The notes beneath the pieces are model-generated. The model was not told where the DNA came from. It did no database searches and saw only the letters and a program-made list of their open reading frames with translations. This document shows, in pieces, positions 9,810-18,802 of a stretch of DNA of 64,000 bases (position 1 is its first letter; each line of letters opens with the position of its first letter). Made by a program: the position numbers and the translations under genes. Source of the DNA: JANOBD01 sp031411495. GTDB taxonomy: Bacteria; Planctomycetota; Phycisphaerae; Tepidisphaerales; Tepidisphaeraceae. The DNA lies in NCBI GenBank assembly GCA_031411495.1, contig JANOBD010000235.1, positions 124,001 through 188,000 on the forward strand, written 5' to 3'.

Positions 9810-11807
9810 TTACGCCAGAACGTCTCGGGTGTTCGATCCGCGGCGTTTCGTCAGCGAAACGGTACTTAATACCGAGCTCTGGACGAGCGAAACGTTGTAG
9901 TTCTGGGCAACGATCAGCAAATCGCTGAAATCGACGATGCCTGACGCGTCGTAGTTGAAGTTGCCCTGTGAAAAGGTTTTACCGTTCTGGTTGAAGTTCT
10001 GGGCGACGACCAGGAGGTCAGAGAAGTCCACCGTGCCGTCTCCGTTCGCGTCGCCCGCCAGTTGCACAAAATCCACGTTCATCGGAGCGGACAACGGATT
10101 GCCGGCGGCGTCAGTCACGCCGGTGGCGGGCATCGAAAGGACGTATCGGCCGTTGGGAAGGAAAAGTGGGACAAAGGAGATCTTGGCGATCGTATTGCCG
10201 CCCGCATAAGTGACGCTGGCAATTCCCACTGTCGTGTTCGTCGTGGTGTTCGTCAGCGTGAGCTTGGCTGCGGTTACCTGGGTCGCCAGCGCTTCGCCAA
10301 AAGTCAGCGTGACATCCTGCGTCGAATCCCGGTCGTAGGTCGCTGAGACAAGGACCGGGGCGACCGTTTCGATATTAATCGAAAGCGCGCCCGACGTGCT
10401 GCTGGTGTTCACGCCGTCGGTTGCCACGGCAGTGATCGAGTGGAGGCCATCCGTCAGGACCGGCGAAGTGAAGGACCAGACGCCCGAGCCGTCCGAAGCC
10501 GTCGAGCCGAGCGGCGATCCGCCGTCGAACAGGTTGATCGTGGCATTTAAAGGACCTGAGCCCGTGAGGGTTGGCGTGTTGTCGGCGGTGAGGCCGTCCG
10601 AGTTGCTGAAGCCGAGGTCACTCGCGGTGGAAAGGACGGGCGTCGATGGCGGGGCGATCGTGTCGATCACCTGGACCGACGCCGACTTGAACGCCGACTG
10701 GAGATTGAACGCATCTTTTACCACCGCATAGAACGTGTAGTTTCCCGAGAGCAGGCCGCTCATCGAGACGGTCGTGCTCAGGCCCGAGCTGATGGTGGAA
10801 ACGAGGGTGTCGCGGGTGGTCGTTCCCGTCGCTTGGAGTCCGGGGATGCCGTTCGTTTCACGATAGAACTGAATGCTCGAGACGTCATTTGCAGAAGTAA
10901 GGGTGAGCGTGACGCTCGAGTTCACTTGAACGATCGGCGTGGCATTCAACGTGCCGATCGTGGGAATCGCGTTGCTGCGGGTGTAGAGCTCAGCGGCCTC
11001 AAGGTCGACCTGAGGATAGCCCATGTCGATCAGCGAGCCCACGGTGACGCGGCTGAGCGGATTGGGCCCGCTGTTGATGAAGCCGGTCATCAACTCATTG
11101 TTGTAGGTCGATTCGCGCCAGTGCGAGTCGCGCGTACCCGAGCCGCCGGTGTTCTCGACCGGGACGTCCGTCGAGGTCAGTGTACCGATCATCTTGGCGT
11201 ATTCGGCTTTGGCGGTGGCGCCCGTGAAGATGGGATTGGAACCGCCGGCGCCGGTGATCAGGGCATTCGAGCCCCAGATGGTGCCGACACCGAGAACGTG
11301 ACCCATCTCATGCGTGATGACATCGACGAGCTGTCCCTGGGCTTCCAGCGAAGCAAGGTCGGCGGTGTCGAACTGCATCACTCCCTGGTAGGGAATGAAG
11401 TGATTGGCCGCGTTGCGGCCGCCGGTGGGCCCGGCCTGGCCGAGGATATTGCCAACACCGTCGATGGCGGCGCCGCTGGCGTCGATGCGGACATCGTCAA
11501 TCCCGCCGACGTCTGGGAGGTCGCCGAGGATGGCCGATTGCCATCGTGCGGCGGCGGTGGTGAACGCGGCCTGCTGGCTGGCGGTGAGACCGCCGGTGAA
11601 GTTCAACGTGATCTGGTACCCCGGCGCGCCGTCTCCGCTGGCGCGTCCGGATCTCATTTCGGCGTCGGTCGCGATGTGGATACCACCGGCCGGAATGATG
11701 GTCCGCGTGTAGCCGAGGGTCGTTCCATCGGCGCCGACGACCGTTGTGAGTAGGGATCGAACTTCGAGCGATTCGACAATGATTTTCCTGGCAGCAGAGT
11801 TCTTCAT
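9810..11807 (-). CDS. Leishmanolysin-like (M8) metalloprotease with Ig-like domains and dockerin repeats
   Basis: A 665-residue secreted protein. Residues 10-21 hold the planctomycete IVESLEVRSLLT motif. The zinc site is HEMGH at 166-170, with a third ligand probably His229 in DSHWRE and the Met-turn in NNELMTG (Met240), as in the leishmanolysin family. After about residue 270 there are two or three Ig-like/Big domains (TLTLTSANDVSSIQFYR, TPTLTGSGPLNATINLF, LTFGEALATQVTAAKL). The C-terminus has two dockerin-type EF-hand loops, GDANGDGTVDFSDLLVVAQNF and NFNYDASGIVDFSDLL. It likely cleaves extracellular proteins and docks or binds calcium through the repeats. It is transcribed in the same direction as the giant surface protein, 391 bases away, and shares its N-terminal motif. 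Confidence 0.85.
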   Translation of the reverse strand: MKNSAARKIIVESLEVRSLLTTVVGADGTTLGYTRTIIPAGGIHIATDAEMRSGRASGDGAPGYQITLNFTGGLTASQQAAFTTAAARWQSAILGDLPDVGGIDDVRIDASGAAIDGVGNILGQAGPTGGRNAANHFIPYQGVMQFDTADLASLEAQGQLVDVITHEMGHVLGVGTIWGSNALITGAGGSNPIFTGATAKAEYAKMIGTLTSTDVPVENTGGSGTRDSHWRESTYNNELMTGFINSGPNPLSRVTVGSLIDMGYPQVDLEAAELYTRSNAIPTIGTLNATPIVQVNSSVTLTLTSANDVSSIQFYRETNGIPGLQATGTTTRDTLVSTISSGLSTTVSMSGLLSGNYTFYAVVKDAFNLQSAFKSASVQVIDTIAPPSTPVLSTASDLGFSNSDGLTADNTPTLTGSGPLNATINLFDGGSPLGSTASDGSGVWSFTSPVLTDGLHSITAVATDGVNTSSTSGALSINIETVAPVLVSATYDRDSTQDVTLTFGEALATQVTAAKLTLTNTTTNTTVGIASVTYAGGNTIAKISFVPLFLPNGRYVLSMPATGVTDAAGNPLSAPMNVDFVQLAGDANGDGTVDFSDLLVVAQNFNQNGKTFSQGNFNYDASGIVDFSDLLIVAQNYNVSLVQSSVLSTVSLTKRRGSNTRDVLA

Positions 11808-12295
11808 CCTGGCAGCAGCCTTTCCAACGAATTATCTGATCACCGTGTGGGCCCGCGAAAAGCGGATTGCGAGCCGCTCCGCAGTCTACCGTCTGTCCCG
11901 CAGATCGCCACATGATAGGCCGCGAGATTTGCGCGTTGCAACATCAGGCAAATGACAATTGAAGGCGCTCCACAGCACAAGCGTCAGAACCCGAACCGCC
12001 GTCGAAGGTTATCAGTCTCATGTCGCACAGGGAGTGACGAAGACCTGTCGCGACCGACGCCGCCGAATCCAATTCGAGCCATGTGGGCACCGGAAGTGGG
12101 CGAGCGCTGGAACTGACATCGCAACCGATTGTGCAACTCGTCTGATCGTCGTTCTCCAAATCGCCGATGTGGAATTGGTTGAACGTGGCGGCGATAATCC
12201 CTAGTATCTCGCTCGAGCTGATGAGACCGGATAACCAGTCCGATCCCATCTTTACTGACGGTTGACCAACCGATAACTACTTGCGGAGCAACTAC
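11808..12295. other. 488-base divergent intergenic region
   Basis: It separates the metalloprotease gene (minus) from the pyruvate dehydrogenase operon (plus), so it must hold both promoters. GCGGAG at 12283-12288 is a good ribosome binding site for the E1-alpha ATG at 12296. The short frames inside it look random in composition. No RNA gene or repeat is recognised. Confidence 0.4.
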
Positions 12296-13360
12296 ATGGC
12301 CGTAGCCCCACCCGTCGCGCGCCCGGAACGCAAACCCCCGATGAGCAGCGACGGCAAGCTGGAACGTGATCGGTTACGGATGATGATGCTCATCCGCCGA
12401 CTGGAAGAACGCACCTTCACCGAATATGCCAACCCGCGGATCCTGCCGGACGGCACCCGCGAGCAGAAGATCGGCGGGTTCTGCCACCTCTACTCGGGGC
12501 AGGAAGCGGTATCGGTCGGCATCGCCGCCGTCTACGACAAGTCGCGCGACACGCTCATCAACGCCTACCGCTGCCATGGCCACAGCCTTGCTCTGGGGAT
12601 GTCACCCCGAGTGGTGATGGCCGAACTCTTCGGCAAGGCGACCGGCTGCTCCAAGGGCAAGGGCGGCTCGATGCACCTCTTTGATGCCAAGGTTGGCAAC
12701 CACGGCGGTCACGGCATCGTCGGCGGCCATCTTCCCGTCGCACTCGGATTTGCCTTCGCTCAGAAATACAAAAAGACCGGCGGCGCGACGATCTGTCTCT
12801 TCGGCGACGGCGCGATCAACCAAGGCACGTTCAACGAATCCATGAACATGGCCTCGCTCTACAAGCTGCCGGTCGTTTATGCGGTCGAGAACAACGGCGT
12901 CGCGATGGGCACGCAGGTCGAGCGCCACAGTGCCGAGCGCGACCTCGCCAAACGTGGTGCCGGCTACAACATGCCGTACTACAACGTCGACGGCATGGAC
13001 GTCGATACCGTCGCAACCGCGGTGGGAGAAGCCTTCGACCGCTGCCGCAAAGGCGAAGGCCCCACGTTCCTTTCGATCAACACGTACCGCTATCGCGGCC
13101 ACTCGATGAGCGATCCGCTCAAGTATCGCACCAAGGAAGAAGCCGAGAAGTGGCGCGCGCGCGACCCGATCGCTTCGTATTCAGATCGCCTCAAGGCGAG
13201 CAAGATTATCGCAGATTCCGACATCGACGCGATGCAGGAAAGCGTGAACGCCGAGGTCGAAGAAGCGATCAAGCTAGCGGAATCCGATCCGCACCCGCAA
13301 CTCGAAGAGCGGTTTGATGACATCCTCGCGGAGACGTATCCGTACGACGGGAAGAAGTGA
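12296..13360 (+). CDS. pdhA: Pyruvate dehydrogenase E1 component, alpha subunit
   Basis: A 354-residue thiamine-diphosphate enzyme subunit that decarboxylates pyruvate and passes the acetyl group to lipoyl-E2. The TPP/Mg motif is clear: GDGAINQGTFNESMNMASLY followed by AVENN about 27 residues later. KGGSMHLF and GGHGIVGGHLPVALG are also diagnostic, and RYRGHSMSDP is the usual phospho-loop segment. The ATG at 12296 has GCGGAG seven bases upstream; a TTG at 12281 is less likely. It begins the operon E1-alpha, small unknown, E1-beta, E2. A branched-chain 2-oxoacid dehydrogenase is the alternative, but the sequence reads as the pyruvate type. Confidence 0.93.
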   Translation: MAVAPPVARPERKPPMSSDGKLERDRLRMMMLIRRLEERTFTEYANPRILPDGTREQKIGGFCHLYSGQEAVSVGIAAVYDKSRDTLINAYRCHGHSLALGMSPRVVMAELFGKATGCSKGKGGSMHLFDAKVGNHGGHGIVGGHLPVALGFAFAQKYKKTGGATICLFGDGAINQGTFNESMNMASLYKLPVVYAVENNGVAMGTQVERHSAERDLAKRGAGYNMPYYNVDGMDVDTVATAVGEAFDRCRKGEGPTFLSINTYRYRGHSMSDPLKYRTKEEAEKWRARDPIASYSDRLKASKIIADSDIDAMQESVNAEVEEAIKLAESDPHPQLEERFDDILAETYPYDGKK

Positions 13361-13369
13361 GGATCGCTC

Positions 13370-13615
13370 ATGGCCAAGAATCGCGACGACATAAATATCC
13401 CGGATGAAATCGAGCGATTACTTGATTCTGCTCCGTTTAAGCCTTTCACCGTAATCACGACGAGCGGTGATCGGTATCCCATCACTCGAAAGCACGCGGT
13501 CGCGGTGGGAGGATCGGTTGTGATTCTGATTACACCCGCTGCCAAGACTTCGATTTATCTGCGAACGAATCAGATCGTCGGCCTCGAAATTGGCACGCCG
13601 ACCAAAACCAAGTGA
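13370..13615 (+). CDS. Small conserved-looking protein inside the pyruvate dehydrogenase operon
   Basis: An 81-residue protein starting 9 bases after E1-alpha and ending 10 bases before E1-beta, with GAGG about 8 bases before its ATG. It contains IERLLDSAPFKPFTVITTSGDRYPI, then a hydrophobic core and IYLRTNQIVGLEI. This looks like a small beta-barrel domain (DPFxPFxxxTxxGxxY pattern) that I have seen only as an unannotated planctomycete protein. No catalytic residues or membrane segment are seen. The tight spacing and good coding pattern make it a real gene; whether it has any role in the E1 complex is unknown. Confidence 0.75.
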   Translation: MAKNRDDINIPDEIERLLDSAPFKPFTVITTSGDRYPITRKHAVAVGGSVVILITPAAKTSIYLRTNQIVGLEIGTPTKTK

Positions 13616-13625
13616 GTAATAGCCC

Positions 13626-14609
13626 ATGGCAGTAATGCAATTCCGTGAAGCCCTCCGAGCCGCGATGACTGAAGAGATGGAACGCGATGAGAACGTGTTT
13701 CTCATGGGCGAAGAAGTCGCCGAGTACAACGGCGCATACAAGGTCAGCCAGGGGATGCTCGAGAAGTTCGGCCCGTCCCGCGTGATCGACACGCCGATCT
13801 CCGAAGCCGCCTTCAGCGGTCTCGGCGTTGGTGCGGCCGCGATGGGCCTGCGCCCGATCATCGAGTTCATGAGCTGGAGCTTCACCTGGGTCTGCATCGA
13901 TCAGCTGGTGAATAACGCCGCGAACGTCCGCTACATGTCCGGCGGCCAGTACAAGGTCCCGGTCGTCTTCCGCGGCGGCAACGGCATCGCCCACCAGCTC
14001 GCCGCCACGCACAGCCACCGCATGGAAACGGTCTACGCCCGCATCCCGGGGCTGATCGTCGTACACCCCTCTACGCCGGCCGAAGCCAAGGGCCTGCTCA
14101 AAAGCGCCATCCGCTGTGATGATCCGGTCATCTTCCTCGAATCGGAAAAGATGCTGAACGAGAAGGGCGACGTCCCTGACGACACCGACTTCACCATCCC
14201 GCTCGGCGTCGCAAACGTCGAACGCGAAGGCAGCGAAGTGACGATCCTCAGCTACGGCCGGCCGCTCCAGCGCGTCGTCCGTCCTGCCGTCGAAGAACTC
14301 GTGAAGCAGGGCGTCGATGTCGAAGTGATCGACCTGCGCACCATCCGCCCGCTCGATGTCGAGACGATCGTCCGCAGCATCAGCAAGACGCACCGCGCCG
14401 TCATCGTCGATGAAGACTACGGCTACTGCGGCATCGGCACCGCCATCAGCGGCAAGGTCTACAAGCGCGTCTGGGACGAACTTGATGCCCCGATCGAACA
14501 CGTCCACAGCGACGAAATCCCGGTGCCGTTCAACCACTATCTCGAAGAAGCGATGATGCCGAGCGTGGAGAAGATCATCGCGAGCGTGAAGGAAGTCTGT
14601 TACCGATAA
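13626..14609 (+). CDS. pdhB: Pyruvate dehydrogenase E1 component, beta subunit
   Basis: A 327-residue partner of the alpha subunit, with the usual transketolase pyrimidine-binding and C-terminal domains. Markers are REALRAAMTEEMERDENVFLMGEEV, then DTPISEAAFSGLGVGAAAMGLRPI, and the C-terminal VEVIDLRTIRPLDVETI and HRAVIVDEDYGYCGIG. The glutamate in TPISE is the conserved residue that contacts thiamine diphosphate. Length is normal. It follows the small unknown gene by 10 bases and precedes E2 by 80 bases, where a palindromic repeat is inserted. Confidence 0.94.
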   Translation: MAVMQFREALRAAMTEEMERDENVFLMGEEVAEYNGAYKVSQGMLEKFGPSRVIDTPISEAAFSGLGVGAAAMGLRPIIEFMSWSFTWVCIDQLVNNAANVRYMSGGQYKVPVVFRGGNGIAHQLAATHSHRMETVYARIPGLIVVHPSTPAEAKGLLKSAIRCDDPVIFLESEKMLNEKGDVPDDTDFTIPLGVANVEREGSEVTILSYGRPLQRVVRPAVEELVKQGVDVEVIDLRTIRPLDVETIVRSISKTHRAVIVDEDYGYCGIGTAISGKVYKRVWDELDAPIEHVHSDEIPVPFNHYLEEAMMPSVEKIIASVKEVCYR

Positions 14610-14613
14610 GGAC

Positions 14614-14686
14614 GGTCAGCGGTCAGCGGTCATCGGCCGGCGGTAATTCGTCCTGGCCGCCGACCGCCGACCGCCCGCCGCTGACC
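14614..14686. repeat. REP-like imperfect palindrome between E1-beta and E2
   Basis: Arms of about 30 bases (GGTCAGCGGTCAGCGGTCAT... at 14614 and ...CCGCCGCTGACC ending at 14686) pair over most of their length around a short TAATTCGTCCTGG loop. The GGTCAGCGG unit occurs twice in the left arm. It fills nearly all of the gap between the two genes and could form an RNA hairpin that stabilises or partly separates the upstream message. Confidence 0.6.
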
Positions 14687-14689
14687 CCT

Positions 14690-16066
14690 ATGCCATTCGA
14701 ACTCAATATGCCGCAGCTCTCGGACACGATGACCGAGGGCGTTCTCGTGAAGTGGAACAAAAAGGAAGGCGACGTCATCAAGGCCGGCGAAGAGATCGCC
14801 GACGTCGAGACCGACAAGGCAACGATGCCGATGGAATGCAGCGAAGCGGGAACACTCGCCGCTGTCCTGGTCAAAGAAGGCGGCAAGGTTCCGGTGGGCA
14901 GCCCGATCTGCGTCATCGCGCTCAAAGGCGAAAAGGTCGAAGAGATCAAGGCCAAGTATGCGAGTGGCGCGAAGCCGGCGACGGCCACTCCTGCGGCGCC
15001 TGCCAAAACCCCAGTTGCAGCGAAGAAACTCGAAGAAGGCGCCGAGATTGCCGTCGGTGATCACCCCAACGAGGGCCAGGTCGCCATCTCGGATGCATCG
15101 CCGAAAAGTGAAGCGAACTCGTCTTCCGGCTACCCATCCGGCGACACCAACGGCGCGAGCGAACGCGTCAAGATCAGCCCACTCGCCAGGCGTATTGCCA
15201 CTGATCAGAAGATCGACATCACCAAGATCCAAGGCACCGGCCCCGGCGGTCGGATCGTACAGAAAGACGTTCTGAATCCGGTCGGCTTCGTCAGCGCTGC
15301 GCCAGCCGGGGGTGCAAAGCCTCAGCCTGCCGCGCCGAGGGCCGAACTCCCCGCGCGTGTGGCGGCCGGCTCGACGGAGAAGATCGAACTCAACAAGATG
15401 CGCCAGGTGATCGCGCAGCGGCTCCAGCAGTCGAAGCAGAACATCCCGCACTTCTACGAGTCGATCGACATCGACATGAACGCCGCCGTCGATCTTCGCA
15501 AAAAGCTCCTCGCCGCGTACGAGAAGAGCGAGGGCGTCCGCATCAGCATCGGCGACATCATCGCCAAGGCGGTCGCCAGCACGCTCAAGGCCGTCCCGCA
15601 GATGAACGCCACCTACGACGAAAAAACGAGCACCATCACCCGCTACGGCGACGTAAACCTCGGCATGGCCGTCGCACTGCCGGACGGGCTGATCGTTCCG
15701 GTTCTCCGCAACATCGACCAGATGGGCTTCAAGGAAATCCGCCAGCGCTCGGCCGACATCGTCGATCGCGCGCGTGCCCAGCGTCTCAAGCGCGAAGAGA
15801 TGAGCGGCGCGACCTTCACCGTGAGCAACCTCGGCGTGATGGGCATCAAGGAGTTCAACGCCATCGTCAATCCGCCGGAAGTCGGCATCCTCGCCATCGG
15901 CGCGAGCGAAGACCGCGCGGTCGTCCGCAACGGGCAGATCGTCGCGCGCACGATGATGACGGTGACGCTCAGCTGCGATCACCGCGTGATCGACGGCGCC
16001 GTCGCGGCGACGTTCCTGAGCACGCTGAAGAACATGCTCGAAGAGCCGGCGATGATGCTGGCGTGA
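14690..16066 (+). CDS. pdhC: Dihydrolipoamide acetyltransferase, E2 of pyruvate dehydrogenase
   Basis: A 458-residue protein with the complete E2 architecture. The lipoyl domain is at 1-80, with the lipoylated lysine in DVETDKATMPME; an Ala/Pro/Lys linker follows. The peripheral subunit-binding domain is at about 160-200 (SPLARRIATDQKIDITKIQGTGPGGRI), and the catalytic acyltransferase domain at about 230-458. The active-site motif SCDHRVIDG is near residue 431. It transfers the acetyl group to CoA. There is a single lipoyl domain, as in many Gram-negative and planctomycete enzymes. E3 (lpd) is not next to it, so it is encoded elsewhere. It ends 3 bases from the converging GT87-like gene. Confidence 0.93.
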   Translation: MPFELNMPQLSDTMTEGVLVKWNKKEGDVIKAGEEIADVETDKATMPMECSEAGTLAAVLVKEGGKVPVGSPICVIALKGEKVEEIKAKYASGAKPATATPAAPAKTPVAAKKLEEGAEIAVGDHPNEGQVAISDASPKSEANSSSGYPSGDTNGASERVKISPLARRIATDQKIDITKIQGTGPGGRIVQKDVLNPVGFVSAAPAGGAKPQPAAPRAELPARVAAGSTEKIELNKMRQVIAQRLQQSKQNIPHFYESIDIDMNAAVDLRKKLLAAYEKSEGVRISIGDIIAKAVASTLKAVPQMNATYDEKTSTITRYGDVNLGMAVALPDGLIVPVLRNIDQMGFKEIRQRSADIVDRARAQRLKREEMSGATFTVSNLGVMGIKEFNAIVNPPEVGILAIGASEDRAVVRNGQIVARTMMTVTLSCDHRVIDGAVAATFLSTLKNMLEEPAMMLA

Positions 16067-16069
16067 TTG

Positions 16070-17383
16070 TCAGGCTGAAGGTGGCTCGTCAGGAGACGCT
16101 TTATCTGAGCGCGAATTGAGAGCGCCCAAACCGACGCTTGCCACAATGATACAGGTGACCAGCAGGCACCAGCACGCGCCGCCGGCCTGTAACCACGCCA
16201 CCGCCCATGCGTGCGTGACTGAACCGTAAAACGAAGGCGGCATTGAGTACCCGAGCGCGAGCACGAGTCCGCCGACCAAGAGCATCCGGGCTTGATTCGA
16301 CTCTCCCTTGTGACGTGTCACCAGCAGCGCGGCCAGCACGGTCGTAATCGCGGTCGTCAGGAACAGGTGACGCGTATTCGTTTGCGGGCTGAACATCACG
16401 CTGAACGAGATCACCAGCCCCCATTCAAGTGCGCTCACCCACCCATAGGGTGTTTGCGATTGCCGCGATGCGTCGGGCCACGCAATGAGCGGGATGTTCG
16501 CGCGGCGGTATTGACGGGCGAGATGAATCGCGATCGCCGTCAATACGACTGCCACGATGAGCCAGGTGAATCGCTCGTTCATTCCGCAGGCGGCGAAAGC
16601 GCGTGCGAAGCTGCTCGTGAGTGAGCAACTGAAATCGGTATTGATGCTTTCAAACGCCTCGCGCGCCTTGCTCGCGGGCAAGATACCGCTGATGCGCGCG
16701 ATCCCGCCAAACGTGCTTTTGATGTAGCCGATGTTGTCATGCCATCCGACAATCGGGAGCGGAAGAAACATCAGGGCGCCGGAGAAAACGATCATCGAGA
16801 AGGCGGCTTTGTATCGCTTTCGGATGAGCAGGTACGGAATGAACGCGGCGGAGAGAAACTTCACGTTGAATACGACGGCGAGCGCCAATCCGCTGATCGA
16901 TGGTCGACGATCCAGGTAGTACAGCGCGACTGCGAACATGAAAAACATCAGCGCATTCGTCTGGATCATCTGCAACTCGCCGCGCAGCTTGTCTACATTC
17001 AACAGTGTGGCGATCAGCGCGACCAGAAAGACGCTGATAAACTTCGCATCAACGCGCCTCGCCGACGGCACGGTTCGTTCGAGACACGTAAGCGCTGCCA
17101 GGAGAATACCCGCCGCCGCAAGCAGCGTATTCAAGGTCAGCATGATGATGGCGGCGACCGTTTCGGGCAGCCGTGCGACGGCGGCGTAAAACACGGCGAC
17201 CAATGGCGGGTAGCGGTATTCGCCGGTGAAAGAACGGTAAGGATCTTTCCCGTCCAGCATCGCCTAGGCGGCGTAGTAGAAGTGATGAAAATCGCCGAGC
17301 CGATCGGTTCGAATCCGCTCGACATCGATCACGTACAGGACTAGGAACACACCGAAAAACCCCATGGTCGCCGCGCGACCCAT
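16070..17383 (-). pseudogene. GT87 (DUF2029)-type polyprenol-mannosyltransferase interrupted by an in-frame TAG
   Basis: The same minus-strand frame reads from ATG 17383 (MGRAATMGFFGVFLVLYVID, a first membrane helix) through GDFHHFYYAA, meets TAG at 17264-17266, and continues one codon later with MLDGKDPYRSFTGEYRYPPL and about nine more membrane helices to 16070. In GT87 membrane mannosyltransferases, the DF..YYA...L.G.DPY......YRYPPL run is one continuous signature whose aspartate is catalytic, so the two parts were once one gene. An intact frame on both sides with no other lesion fits a recent nonsense mutation or a sequencing error. If translation restarts at 17260, the 396-residue product lacks the catalytic loop. 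Its family acts on lipid-linked sugars at the membrane. Confidence 0.75.
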
Positions 17384-17812
17384 CCAGATTCTTCGGATCG
17401 GCGCGTGCGGTTGCACATCGAGATCCTCGGCGCCATTCGGACGTCGATCGCTCGCCGACGAGATCTCTCGATGGATCGCGCGCCTCTCGTGCGGAGCTGC
17501 CGCGGTGAGTTTGTGTTGGATGATCGCGACTCCTTCGCACGGAGGCCCCGGCTGCGCCGTTGAGTACGCCTTGGTGATGGCACGTCTCGCTGCATCGCGC
17601 GGCGGACGGGTCATTACCTCCGCGGGTCCCGCGTGTAGCCGAGCAATTGATGTGCCGGCATGAACGCGAGTGGAATCGCGCATAAGAGCGTGGAAACGCG
17701 GAATGGCGACTCGATGTGGCGCTGAACTCTCTGACACCGTTCACGGAGTCGGCGCGGAAGCGTCGACGTTTCGGACGCGAATGGGCTCGACCTGTGAATG
17801 GTCTCGCGCCTT
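17384..17812. other. 429 bases with no convincing gene
   Basis: This lies between the start of the interrupted GT87-like gene and the end of the GH43-like gene. The minus-strand frame of the glycosyltransferase stays open to 17737, but the extra residues (Arg/Ala-rich, no helix) do not look like part of the family, so I treat them as non-coding. No repeat or RNA is recognised. Confidence 0.4.
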
Positions 17813-18802
17813 TCAGATGAGTCCGTCGACCAACTTGCGCGGCACTCGCGCCGCCGTGAAATGCCTGACGCCGCGTGGAACAGCCAGCGCATCCGACTCA
17901 TCCTCCCACGTCTTCAGATCGCTCGATGTCATCAGCGAGTAGTAATGGTCGCCGTAGCGGTCGAACCAGCAGAACCATCGGTCGTCGATCTTCAGCGCAG
18001 TCGGTCCCTCGGCCCATTGCTTGCCGGTAAACGGTTCGGAGATCTTCTCATACGGCCCTTCCAGTTTCGGCGCGGCCGCGATGAAGAGGTTCTTCATCGG
18101 TGTCGGCACTTTCCGTTCGTCCTTCACGAACATCAGCCAGCGATCCGCATCCGGATCGCGCACGATCGATGCGTCGATAACGTTGAAGCCCGGATCGTAG
18201 AGTAGTTTCGTCGGAGAAAAGTGCTCGAAGTCGGTGGTGAGGGTGCAGAAGATGCGGTGGTTGTTGTCGTCGCCGTCGATCTTGTTGCCGTTGGTCGGCA
18301 GCGTGGTCGACCAGTAGATCATGAAGTGGCCGAGCTCGGGATCGAACGTGACCTCCGGGGCCCAGCAGTTCTGCGCCTGCTGATCGGCGGTGAACGGCGT
18401 GATCAGCTTCTGCGACGACCAGGTTTTGAAATCCCTCGTACGGATGTAGCCGAAGCACGGCTCCTTCCAGCCGGTCGTCCAGACGATATGAATCGTCCCG
18501 TCCGGTCCGACGCAGAAGCACGGGTCGCGAACGAGCTTCTGCTCGCCGATCGTGCATTCCCAGAAACCTTTGCCCCTGTTGAGCGCCGCGAAGGTGTAGC
18601 CGTCGCGGCTCCAGGCGGCTTTCAATCCGGTCTCGCCGTTGCCGGTGAAGTAGGTCAGCAGCAGTGCCTCGTCATCGCGCAGAGGGAGGGAAGTCGGCAT
18701 GTCGATTTTTGTATCAGAACGCGGCGGCGGCGTCGTGTCGATTTCCTCCAGTCCGTAGCCGACACGGACGCGCGGCTTGACCAAAAAAGAAAGAGGGGTC
18801 AT
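17813..18802 (-). CDS. Glycoside hydrolase family 43-like five-bladed propeller protein
   Basis: About 329 residues. The motif order fits GH43/GH117/DUF4975-like propellers: LLLTYFTGNGE, LVRDPCFCVGPDG (catalytic-base Asp expected here), the NCWAPEVTFDPELGHFMIYWS blade, IDASIVRDPDADRWLMFV, and WAEGPTALKIDDRWFCWFD, with the acid Glu in EGP. Such enzymes cleave arabinosides, xylosides or galactosides. No signal peptide is seen. The start is uncertain: ATG 18802 lies inside a large palindrome, ATG 18700 has no ribosome binding site, and TTG 18814 is also possible. An original N-terminus, perhaps a signal peptide, may have been replaced by the palindrome. It is downstream of the pseudopilin gene in the same direction. 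Confidence 0.72.
   Translation of the reverse strand: MTPLSFLVKPRVRVGYGLEEIDTTPPPRSDTKIDMPTSLPLRDDEALLLTYFTGNGETGLKAAWSRDGYTFAALNRGKGFWECTIGEQKLVRDPCFCVGPDGTIHIVWTTGWKEPCFGYIRTRDFKTWSSQKLITPFTADQQAQNCWAPEVTFDPELGHFMIYWSTTLPTNGNKIDGDDNNHRIFCTLTTDFEHFSPTKLLYDPGFNVIDASIVRDPDADRWLMFVKDERKVPTPMKNLFIAAAPKLEGPYEKISEPFTGKQWAEGPTALKIDDRWFCWFDRYGDHYYSLMTSSDLKTWEDESDALAVPRGVRHFTAARVPRKLVDGLI

Noticed and set aside
11944..12249. A 101-codon minus-strand frame in the divergent gap before the pyruvate dehydrogenase operon
   Set aside because: No ribosome binding site, mixed codon use and no recognisable motif; the space is better explained by promoters.
17384..17737. N-terminal extension of the GT87-like frame to 17737
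   Set aside because: The residues are Arg/Ser/Ala-rich without a helix or motif, and the first membrane helix already follows ATG 17383.
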